Part shown: piece after piece, positions 1-4,925 of the stretch | Layout of the letters: every line of letters begins with the position of its first letter | Numbering within the stretch: the first letter of the stretch is position 1 | Assembly (NCBI GenBank): GCA_030624355.1 | Contig: JAUXKG010000157.1 | Coordinates: 1 to 6,356, forward strand | Reading direction: 5' to 3' | Length of the DNA stretch: 6,356 nucleotides | Origin: Acidobacteriota bacterium | GTDB lineage: Bacteria > Acidobacteriota > UBA6911 > RPQK01 > JADFOI01 | Position numbers and translations under genes: made by a program | The notes under the pieces: model-generated | Seen by the model: the letters and a program-made list of their open reading frames with translations, nothing else | Told to the model about the DNA's origin: nothing | Databases searched by the model: none

Positions 1-98
1 CGTCACTCGTCATTCGTCACTCGTCAATCGTCACTCGACACTCGACAATCGTAACTCTTCATTCGTCAAACGTCAGTCGACAATCGACAATCGACAAT
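1..98. repeat. Heptanucleotide tandem array (about 14 units)
   Basis: The stretch divides without gaps into fourteen seven-base units running from the window edge to base 98. Typical units are CGTCACT, CGTCATT, CGACACT and CGACAAT; the last three (78-98) are identical CGACAAT copies, while the unit at 57-63 (CTTCATT) has drifted. The conserved core is C-G-(T/A)-C-A. It probably extends left of the window. It is non-coding and lies downstream of the SDR gene. It resembles in style the short tandemly repeated heptanucleotides known from cyanobacterial intergenic regions, though the unit sequence differs. A second, shorter array with the same core lies at 3980-4014. Confidence 0.9.
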
Positions 99-113
99 GA
101 TTCGCTGTCCCCC

Positions 114-145
114 GGTCAGGAGGTCAGGGGTCCGGTGGTTAGGTG
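114..145. repeat. Octanucleotide G-rich repeat block flanking the heptamer array
   Basis: Directly after the heptamer array comes an eight-base register: GGTCAGGA (114-121), GGTCAGGG (122-129), then the looser units GTCCGGTG (130-137) and GTTAGGTG (138-145). The first two differ at a single base. The last unit runs into the 3' end of the minus-strand SDR gene and contains its stop codon (TTA on the plus strand at 139-141). The same order, heptamers followed by GTTAGG-type octamers, recurs at 3980-4030, so the two blocks look like parts of one composite element. Confidence 0.65.
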
Positions 146-957
146 TTCTCAGCTTGAGAGTTCTTTTGCCGACGACTGAAGATCCAGGCCAGCGCGTGGC
201 TGGTCAGTGAGGGAGAGAGGCGTTCCAAGAAGCAGAGAAGCTTCCCGCCGGCAGTGAGGCGGATTTCGCGTTTCTTGTGCTGGACGGCCCGCACGATAGC
301 CTGCGCCACGACCTCGGGACTTTGGGCCACTCCCCAGCTGGTATTTTGCTGGCACTCCGTTTTTTGAGCCGCCCGTTGAAACTCGGTGGCGGTGGCGCCC
401 GGACAGATCACACTCACGCCAACCCCGTGCTCCCTCAGCTCGCCCCACATGGCATCTCCCAGACCGGCCTGGGCGAATTTGGTGGCACAGTAGGTCGCCG
501 AGAAAGGTATAGCCTTCTTCCCGATGACGCTGCTCACCAGAACGATATGTCCCTCTTTTCGTTCCAAAAAATGGGGAAGCGCGGCATGGATGGATTCGTA
601 GCCAGACTGGTAGTTGACTTGCCAGAGGCGGGCCATTTGATCAGGAGGAATCTTGGCCACCGGTCCATAGATTCCATATCCGGCGTTGCAGATCAGAACG
701 TCCAGACCTCCCAGCGTCTCAAGGCACTCCTGAACGATGGTGGCTCCCTTCCCTGGAACGCTCAAGTCGTGGGCCTGACAGATGACTTGGGGGGCGCCCT
801 TCTGACGGCAGGACTCCGCGATCCGGGTCAACCTCTCCTGGCGGCGCGCCACCAGAAAGAGCGGGCACTTCAAGTCGGAAAAGGCATAGGCGGCAGCCTC
901 TCCGATGCCGGCTGAGGCTCCTGTGATCAGCACCTTACTTACACCAGTTTTAAGCAC
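139..957 (-). CDS. Short-chain dehydrogenase/reductase (classical SDR)
   Basis: An NAD(P)-dependent oxidoreductase of about 272 residues with a full classical SDR motif set. Numbered from the GTG at 957, the nucleotide-binding TGASAGIG is at 12-19, NAG at 91-93, the structural Asn at 115, catalytic Ser at 143, and YCATK (Tyr156, Lys160) exactly 13 residues after the Ser, followed by CPG at 185-187. Paired arginines after the second strand (ARR, 37-39) favour NADP(H). The C-terminal tail contains an LSPSL segment, as in many short reductases of this group. It is last in a minus-strand cluster and overlaps the thiolase stop by 8 bases (GTGCTTAA), which suggests translational coupling. A weak GAG lies 7 bases before this GTG. 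An upstream TTG at 969 is also possible. The final three residues and stop are encoded by the repeat block at 138-145. The substrate is unknown. Confidence 0.9.
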   Translation of the reverse strand: MLKTGVSKVLITGASAGIGEAAAYAFSDLKCPLFLVARRQERLTRIAESCRQKGAPQVICQAHDLSVPGKGATIVQECLETLGGLDVLICNAGYGIYGPVAKIPPDQMARLWQVNYQSGYESIHAALPHFLERKEGHIVLVSSVIGKKAIPFSATYCATKFAQAGLGDAMWGELREHGVGVSVICPGATATEFQRAAQKTECQQNTSWGVAQSPEVVAQAIVRAVQHKKREIRLTAGGKLLCFLERLSPSLTSHALAWIFSRRQKNSQAENT

Positions 958-2131
958 GATAACACTCAAACACGCCGGCTGCGCCCATACCGCCTCCCAC
1001 GCACATAGTCACCAATCCGTAGCGTATCCCGCGACGCTCCATTTCAGCCAAAATCGTGACGGTCAACTTGGCGCCGGTGCAGCCCAGAGGATGTCCCAGG
1101 GCAATCGCGCCTCCGTTGACGTTGACAATATCGGCGTTCAAGCCAGCTTGCTGGATGACGGCCAGGGCCTGAGCCGCGAAGGCTTCATTGAGTTCGATCA
1201 GCCCGATGTCATCCAATTTCAGGCCGGCCAGCTTCAAGGCCTTTGGGATGGCGAAAACAGGTCCGATCCCCATGATCTCGGGAGCCACCCCGGCTGTGGC
1301 AAACGAGACCAGGCGCCCCAGTGGTGCCAAGCTCAGATCTCTGGCCTTGCGCTCAGACAGGACCACTAAGGCCGCTGCCCCGTCGCTGCGCTGGCTGCTG
1401 TTGCCGGCTGTGAGAGTGCCGTCCGTTTTAAAAACTGGTTCCAGCTGAGACAGGGCCTCCATCGAGGTCTCGGCCCTGGGACCCTCGTCCACTTTAAACT
1501 CAACCACCTGAGATGGCTTGGGACCGTCGTTCACAGGGTCAACCGTCACCCGAAGAGGAATCAACTCTCGATCAAAGTGGTGGCAGTTCTGAGCTTGTAG
1601 CGCTTTCCGGTGGCTGCCCAGGGAAAATTCGTCCTGCAGTTCGCGGGCAATGTGGTGCTGAGCAGCCAGATTTTCGGTCGTCAGCCCCATGGAAAGGTAA
1701 ACCTCAGGCCGCTCATCCAGCAGTGTGGGATTAGGAGAGAAGCGGTCTCCCTGCATGGGGACCAGGCTCATGCTTTCTGTTCCCCCAGCAATCACAACCT
1801 CGTTCGTCCCCGTCCGGATGCTGCTGGTAGCCAGGGCAATAGTCTGCAGACCGGAGGAACAGAAACGATTGATCGTCATAGCCGAGGTGTGGTCGGGAAG
1901 CCCTGCTCTGAATGAAGCGATTCGAGCCACGTTCATTCCCTGTTCAGCCTCCGGAAACGCACATCCTAGAATCACATCTTCAACCTGATCCGACTCCAGG
2001 GGGTGAGCTCTCTCGAGCACTCCCTTAATCACCTGGGCAGCCATATCATCCGGGCGAGTGTGACGAAGAGCCCCCTTGTTCGCTTTGCCCACAGCACTGC
2101 GTCCGGTAGCCACGATTACAGCTTCTTGCAT
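950..2131 (-). CDS. Thiolase (acetyl-CoA C-acyltransferase / acetyltransferase)
   Basis: A complete thiolase of 393 residues, the usual length for bacterial degradative or biosynthetic thiolases. It would cleave 3-ketoacyl-CoA with CoA to acetyl-CoA plus a shortened acyl-CoA, or run the reverse condensation. With the start at 2131 the nucleophilic Cys is residue 91 (NRFCSSG), the NEAFA motif is at 315-319, GHP with its catalytic His at 346-348, and the second active-site Cys is residue 377 in CVGGG. The GNSSQRSDGAAA segment is typical of the family. The start at 2131 is preferred because a GGAG sits 9 bases upstream and the protein then begins MQEAVIVATGR, the normal family start. The ATG at 2146, five codons earlier, lacks a ribosome site. 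It lies 54 bases after pckA, so co-transcription is likely. FadA/FadI-type versus AtoB-type specificity cannot be settled here. Confidence 0.95.
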   Translation of the reverse strand: MQEAVIVATGRSAVGKANKGALRHTRPDDMAAQVIKGVLERAHPLESDQVEDVILGCAFPEAEQGMNVARIASFRAGLPDHTSAMTINRFCSSGLQTIALATSSIRTGTNEVVIAGGTESMSLVPMQGDRFSPNPTLLDERPEVYLSMGLTTENLAAQHHIARELQDEFSLGSHRKALQAQNCHHFDRELIPLRVTVDPVNDGPKPSQVVEFKVDEGPRAETSMEALSQLEPVFKTDGTLTAGNSSQRSDGAAALVVLSERKARDLSLAPLGRLVSFATAGVAPEIMGIGPVFAIPKALKLAGLKLDDIGLIELNEAFAAQALAVIQQAGLNADIVNVNGGAIALGHPLGCTGAKLTVTILAEMERRGIRYGLVTMCVGGGMGAAGVFECYRA

Positions 2132-2139
2132 GGATTGAG

Positions 2140-2144
2140 TCTCC
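2140..2144 (-). promoter_or_regulatory. Ribosome binding site deciding the thiolase start
   Basis: GGAGA on the minus strand lies 8-9 bases upstream of the ATG at 2131. It is inside the five extra codons that the alternative ATG at 2146 would add, and no purine-rich site precedes that upstream ATG. This favours 2131 as the true start. Confidence 0.6.
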
Positions 2145-2185
2145 ATTCAATAGAGATCGTATTCTTGTCAGGAGCCGCCATTGTT

Positions 2186-3763
2186 TCAGCTCATCGGGCC
2201 TGCCTCGAGAATTTCTCTCGAGACTTCGGAGAACTGTTCAGAGTTCTTGGCGAAACGCTGAGCCAGCTCCCGAGCATTCTTGTCGTAGTCGTCCTTGTCT
2301 GCCCAAGTATTCTTTGGATCCAGCACCTCAGTCGGTACATCGGGGCAACTCTTGGGAACTTCTATCTGGAAGACCGGGTGGGGCGTAAAATCTGCCTTCT
2401 CCAATTCCCCGCTTAGAGCGGCATTGACGATGGCACGGGTGTGGGGCAGTGACATGCGTTCCCCCACCCCATAAGCTCCCCCTGTCCAGCCCGTATTGAC
2501 CAGGTAGACCCGTGCCTTGTGTTTTTCGATTCTCTCACCCAGCATGTCGGCATAGCGGGTGGGAGGCAGGGGGAGAAAGGGAGATCCGAAACAGGCTGAG
2601 AAGGTGGCCTGCGGTTTGGTGATTCCTGTTTCGGTTCCGGCCAGTTTGGATGTATAGCCAGAAAGGAAGTGATACATCGCCTGGGCCGGGCTCAGTCTGG
2701 ATACAGGAGGTAACACCCCAAAGGCGTCTGCCGTCAGAAAGATCACCGTTTCGGGCTGGCCTCCGACCCCGGGAATAACAGCCCCGGGTATGAAGTTGAT
2801 CGGGTAGCCGGCCCGTGTGTTTTCCGTGATCTCCGAACTGTTGTAATCGGCCTTTCGAGTTACTTCGTCCAGGACAACGTTCTCGACTACGCAGCCGAAG
2901 CGGATGGCATTCCAGATTTGAGGCTCCTTCTCACGGGAGAGGCTGATACACTTGGCATAGCATCCTCCCTCAAAGTTGAATATCCCCGAATCGGACCATC
3001 CGTGTTCGTCATCGCCGATCAGTCTGCGATTGGGATCCGCCGAAAGAGTTGTTTTTCCGGTGCCCGACAGGCCGAAGAACAGGGCCACCTTACCATCGGA
3101 GCCAATATTGGCCGAGCAATGCATGGGAAGCACGTTCCTCTCGGGCATCAAGTAGTTCATCACGGTAAAGATCGATTTCTTGACTTCACCCGCATAGTTG
3201 GTTCCTCCGATGATCACCAGTTTCCGAGCAAAGCTCAGAAGAACAAAAGCTTCCGAGCGGGTTCCGTCCTCTTCCGGATTGGCCTTGAAATTGGGCGCTG
3301 AGATCACGGTGAACTCAGCTTGGTGGTCCTTGAGCTCCTGTGGGGAAGGGCGCAGGAAAAGTTGGTGGGCGAATAGATTGTGCCAGGCCACCTCGTTGAT
3401 CACGCGAAGAGACAGCCGATACTGCGGGTCGGCTCCGGCGAAGCCGTCAAAGACGTACAGCTCCTTGTCGTTCAAGTAAGTGGTGACCTTCGCCAGCAGC
3501 CCTTCAAAGATTTCCGGCTTGATGGGCTGATTGACTTCTCCCCACCAGATTTGTTCCGAATAGTCAGGATCCTCACTTAGAAATTTGTCTTTCGGGGATC
3601 TTCCGGTATGTTTGCCGGTGCTGACTCGCAAGGCACCCGAGCGTGTCAGCGCCCCTTCATCCTTTTTAAGGGTGTGCTCGACCAGCTCGGCTGGGGCCAG
3701 GTTTCGATAGATTTTTGAAGGCTTGATCGTCGCTCCCGACACATCCAGGTTTTCTATGTCCAT
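2186..3763 (-). CDS. pckA: Phosphoenolpyruvate carboxykinase (ATP)
   Basis: ATP-dependent PEP carboxykinase (EC 4.1.1.49), which converts oxaloacetate plus ATP to PEP, CO2 and ADP in the cytoplasm, the entry step of gluconeogenesis. The 525-residue length is normal for the family. Visible motifs: substrate-binding HTGRSP with Arg55; NYAGEVKKS (189-197), whose Tyr190 and Lys195/Lys196 match the Tyr-Lys-Lys metal and substrate site of the E. coli enzyme; MHCSAN with metal-binding His215; the kinase-1a P-loop GLSGTGKTT (231-239); kinase-2 IGDDEHGWS (249-257); and ENTRAGY with Arg317. These mark the ATP rather than GTP family. The start at 3763 follows AGGGAG with 6 bases spacing; a TTG at 3784 would add seven residues upstream of that site and is less likely. 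First gene of a minus-strand cluster with thiolase and SDR, which fits growth on acetyl-CoA-yielding substrates. Confidence 0.97.
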   Translation of the reverse strand: MDIENLDVSGATIKPSKIYRNLAPAELVEHTLKKDEGALTRSGALRVSTGKHTGRSPKDKFLSEDPDYSEQIWWGEVNQPIKPEIFEGLLAKVTTYLNDKELYVFDGFAGADPQYRLSLRVINEVAWHNLFAHQLFLRPSPQELKDHQAEFTVISAPNFKANPEEDGTRSEAFVLLSFARKLVIIGGTNYAGEVKKSIFTVMNYLMPERNVLPMHCSANIGSDGKVALFFGLSGTGKTTLSADPNRRLIGDDEHGWSDSGIFNFEGGCYAKCISLSREKEPQIWNAIRFGCVVENVVLDEVTRKADYNSSEITENTRAGYPINFIPGAVIPGVGGQPETVIFLTADAFGVLPPVSRLSPAQAMYHFLSGYTSKLAGTETGITKPQATFSACFGSPFLPLPPTRYADMLGERIEKHKARVYLVNTGWTGGAYGVGERMSLPHTRAIVNAALSGELEKADFTPHPVFQIEVPKSCPDVPTEVLDPKNTWADKDDYDKNARELAQRFAKNSEQFSEVSREILEAGPMS

Positions 3764-3769
3764 TTTCAG

Positions 3770-3775
3770 CTCCCT
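3770..3775 (-). promoter_or_regulatory. Strong Shine-Dalgarno of pckA
   Basis: AGGGAG on the minus strand, 6 bases before the ATG at 3763. It is the clearest ribosome binding site in the window. It fixes the start at the ATG rather than at the in-frame TTG at 3784, which would lie upstream of it. Confidence 0.75.
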
Positions 3776-3801
3776 AGCGCTCAAGTTATGATGAATTGCG
3801 C

Positions 3802-3885
3802 ATTATCTCGAACCGTCCGTCACGGTTGATTCTGCTCCCCCAGTCAGGAATTCAACTAATGTAGCAATAACAGGAGAAAATGCAA
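3802..3885 (-). promoter_or_regulatory. Possible pckA promoter region with a dyad
   Basis: Two candidate promoters are visible on the minus strand. The nearer has a -10-like GATAAT (3807-3802, five of six consensus bases) but no recognisable -35; it would give a leader of about 30 bases that includes the Shine-Dalgarno. The farther has TTGCAT (3885-3880), a 16-base spacer, then TACATT (3863-3858), a weak match. A perfect inverted repeat, AACCGT-5 bases-ACGGTT (3811-3827), ends three bases from the GATAAT box and could be an operator. None of this is proven, and the pair of candidates reflects real uncertainty. Confidence 0.35.
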
Positions 3886-3917
3886 AGGGGGTTTCAGGCC
3901 AGCCCTGATCCGGCCAG

Positions 3918-3940
3918 CAGACACGGATTCACAGACACGG
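3918..3940. repeat. Short direct repeat CAGACACGG, 14-base period
   Basis: CAGACACGG occurs at 3918-3926 and again at 3932-3940, separated by ATTCA. A third partial CACGG follows at 3946-3950. This is a short degenerate intergenic repeat without visible function. Confidence 0.6.
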
Positions 3941-3979
3941 TTTGGCACGGAATCAGAGGGGGGTAGTTGTCAGACCAAT

Positions 3980-4030
3980 CACTCGACACTCGACACTCGA
4001 CAATGGTCAATGGTTAGGGTGTTAGGGTGT
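3980..4030. repeat. Second composite repeat: heptamers then octamers
   Basis: Three exact CACTCGA units (3980-4000) and two CAATGGT units (4001-4014) form a heptamer block. It runs straight into two exact GTTAGGGT octamers (4013-4020, 4021-4028). The heptamer core (TCGACAC/TCGACAA) is the same as in the array at 1-98, and TGGTTAGGGTGTT closely matches TGGTTAGGTGTT at 136-147, in the same plus-strand orientation. The two loci are therefore copies of one composite family, of different lengths. The element lies directly upstream of the arsC promoter candidate. Confidence 0.8.
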
Positions 4031-4032
4031 TT

Positions 4033-4062
4033 TCGACAGGCCTTGGCTCAGTAGGTTAAACT
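4033..4062 (+). promoter_or_regulatory. Candidate arsC promoter
   Basis: TCGACA (4033-4038, five of six -35 consensus bases), an 18-base spacer and TAAACT (4057-4062, four of six) precede arsC. Initiation near 4069 would leave a leader of about 8 bases before the ATG at 4078 and would exclude the in-frame TTG at 4063 as the start. The -35-like hexamer is identical to the TCGACA core of the adjacent repeat family. The boxes were found by eye and are moderate matches only. Confidence 0.35.
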
Positions 4063-4077
4063 TTGATCGGTACCAGA

Positions 4078-4512
4078 ATGACCAGCAAAGTCAGGCTACT
4101 CTTTATCTGTACCGGAAATTCCGCCCGCAGCCAGATGGCTGAAGGGTTTGCCCGCTACTACGCAGGGGATTCGATCGAAGTGGACAGTGCCGGAACTCAG
4201 CCGGTGGGCGTGAATCCGAATGCGGTGTGGGCGATGAACGAGGTGGGAATTGATATCTCGCATCAGAGTTCCGATCTGCTGGACGGCAAGGACCTGGAGA
4301 CGTTCAACTATATAGTCACCCTTTGCGGTGACGCCCGGGACTCGTGTCCCCTTCTGCTCTCCCACGTCGAAAGTGAGCATTGGCCGCTGGGCGATCCTGC
4401 CAGGATAGCGGGAGAACCCTCCGAGGTGATCGGGGCTTTTCGGGTGATTCGCTATCAGATCGAGCGTCGGGTGAGAAATCTGTTGAGGCAAATTGAAGCT
4501 GCCGGCGCTTAG
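4078..4512 (+). CDS. arsC: Arsenate reductase, thioredoxin-coupled (LMW-PTP fold)
   Basis: A 144-residue cytoplasmic protein of the low-molecular-weight tyrosine phosphatase fold that should reduce arsenate to arsenite. The P-loop CTGNSARS has the nucleophile Cys11 and Arg17. LCGDARDSCP supplies Cys83 and Cys90, which match the Cys82/Cys89 pair of the staphylococcal pI258 enzyme. GDP with Asp106 is the general acid. This Cys triad distinguishes thioredoxin-dependent arsenate reductases from plain phosphatases. The non-essential second P-loop Cys of pI258 ArsC is Ala here. Start: the ATG at 4078 gives the usual short N-terminus. A TTG at 4063, preceded by AGG at 7 bases, would add five residues and cannot be excluded. 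No arsR, arsB/acr3 or thioredoxin gene is in the window, so it stands alone. A phosphatase role is the less likely alternative. Confidence 0.92.
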   Translation: MTSKVRLLFICTGNSARSQMAEGFARYYAGDSIEVDSAGTQPVGVNPNAVWAMNEVGIDISHQSSDLLDGKDLETFNYIVTLCGDARDSCPLLLSHVESEHWPLGDPARIAGEPSEVIGAFRVIRYQIERRVRNLLRQIEAAGA

Positions 4513-4544
4513 TGTCAACCAAGTGCCGGGCTCCCCTCGATTTT
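4502..4544 (+). terminator. Possible terminator hairpin at the arsC stop
   Basis: CCGGCGCTT (4502-4510) can pair with AAGTGCCGG (4521-4529) over nine positions with one G-U, around a 10-base loop. The left arm overlaps the last arsC codons and the first base of the stop. The only T-run, TTTT at 4541-4544, comes 11 bases after the stem, so this is not a classical intrinsic terminator. It may weaken read-through into the small gene or simply cap the transcript end. Confidence 0.4.
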
Positions 4545-4576
4545 GTTCACTGACTCTGGTCCGGTAGAATCTACCA
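4543..4576 (+). promoter_or_regulatory. Candidate leaderless promoter of the small gene, with dyad
   Basis: TTGTTC (4543-4548), 16 bases, then TAGAAT (4565-4570, five of six -10 consensus bases) end six bases before the ATG at 4577. Transcription would therefore start at or next to the ATG, giving a leaderless mRNA, and no Shine-Dalgarno is present. The -10 box lies inside a perfect dyad, GGTAGA-A-TCTACC (4563-4575), that could bind a regulator. Confidence 0.45.
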
Positions 4577-4873
4577 ATGCGACGTTCATTCATCTTTCTT
4601 CTGCTCCTGCTGACCTGCCAACCCAGCTGTATCTGGAAGCTCTGGAGCAAGGAAAAGCCGGTTGAAGAACAAATCCTCGATATGTACGGAGAGGTCGAGT
4701 CGATTTCCCTGGACAAGCTCGTGATTCAGAGCAAGGGAGGAAGCCAGGTGTTCATCATGGCCCCCAGCTCCATCAAAGGAAGCGATTTTGGCGCTGGAGA
4801 TATCGTCCACGTTTACTACAAGGTAAAGGGGGACGACAGAGAGGTCACCATGGTGGTCCAGAAGATCGGCTAG
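4577..4873 (+). CDS. Small probably exported protein of unknown function
   Basis: A 98-residue protein whose family I do not recognise. The N-terminus has two arginines, a hydrophobic run of Phe/Ile/Leu (residues 5-12) and cysteines at 14 and 18, like a short signal peptide. Residues QPSC (15-18) could be a degenerate lipoprotein cleavage site, but position -3 is Gln, so lipidation is uncertain. After a charged linker with EKPVEEQ, residues about 38-98 alternate polar and hydrophobic positions and contain GDIVHVYYKVKGDDREV. This pattern suggests a small all-beta, OB-like domain similar in outline to bacterial small periplasmic beta-barrel proteins; this is inference only. It lies 64 bases after arsC and 52 bases before thiI, with its own promoter candidate. 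The antisense frame is longer than expected but lacks any recognisable domain. Confidence 0.75.
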   Translation: MRRSFIFLLLLLTCQPSCIWKLWSKEKPVEEQILDMYGEVESISLDKLVIQSKGGSQVFIMAPSSIKGSDFGAGDIVHVYYKVKGDDREVTMVVQKIG

Positions 4874-4890
4874 GCAGCGCGGATTCGCCC

Positions 4891-4925
4891 TTCGCACTTC
4901 GAAGGTGTTGGGTATAATGACCCCA
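4891..4925 (+). promoter_or_regulatory. Candidate leaderless thiI promoter
   Basis: TTCGCA (4891-4896, four of six -35 bases), 16 bases, then a perfect TATAAT (4913-4918). The ATG at 4926 follows seven bases later, the normal distance from a -10 box to the transcription start, so the message would begin at or beside the start codon. No Shine-Dalgarno is present. A perfect inverted repeat CCTTCG-5 bases-CGAAGG (4889-4905) covers the -35 box. The same stretch reads as three loose heptamers, TTCGCCC TTCGCAC TTCGAAG (4884-4904), resembling the repeat arrays elsewhere in the window. Confidence 0.55.

Larger units (their letters stand above)
3785..4062. other. Divergent intergenic region between pckA and arsC
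   Basis: About 280 bases with no coding potential that I can support. From left to right it holds the pckA promoter candidates and dyad (3802-3885), a G-rich patch near 3887-3892, the direct repeat GGCCAGC (3897-3903 and 3912-3918), the 14-base-period repeat CAGACACGG (3918-3926 and 3932-3940), and the composite heptamer/octamer repeat (3980-4030) leading into the arsC promoter candidate. No tRNA, riboswitch or convincing structured RNA was recognised by eye. Confidence 0.7.

Noticed and set aside
1..98. CRISPR array
   Set aside because: Units are only seven bases with no spacers between them and no cas genes nearby; this is a simple tandem repeat.
110..130. Terminator hairpin downstream of the SDR gene (CCCC...GGGG)
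   Set aside because: Only four base pairs are possible and there is no T-run in the minus-strand direction; the bases are better explained by the octamer repeat.
277..915. 212-codon plus-strand open frame opposite the SDR gene
   Set aside because: It is the antisense shadow of a gene with a full SDR motif set; the translation has no recognisable domain.
905..1369. Plus-strand open frame opposite the thiolase 3' end
   Set aside because: It is antisense to conserved thiolase motifs (GHP, CVGGG) and has low-complexity composition.
3764..3784. TTG start for pckA adding seven residues
   Set aside because: A strong AGGGAG lies between this TTG and the ATG at 3763, so the ATG is the better start.
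4013..4030. Telomere-like TTAGGG repeats
   Set aside because: The period is eight (GTTAGGGT), only two exact units exist, and the surroundings are bacterial genes.
4096..4716. 206-codon minus-strand open frame opposite arsC and the start of the small gene
   Set aside because: It is antisense to a clear arsC, spans the intergenic gap, and shows no domain or ribosome site.
4889..4905. Intrinsic terminator after the small gene
   Set aside because: The six-base-pair stem is not followed by a T-run and overlaps the thiI -35 candidate.
4905..4925. GTG start at 4905 or ATG at 4917 for thiI
   Set aside because: Both lie before or inside the TATAAT box, and ThiI proteins normally begin a few residues before the YYHE-type motif, which matches the ATG at 4926.
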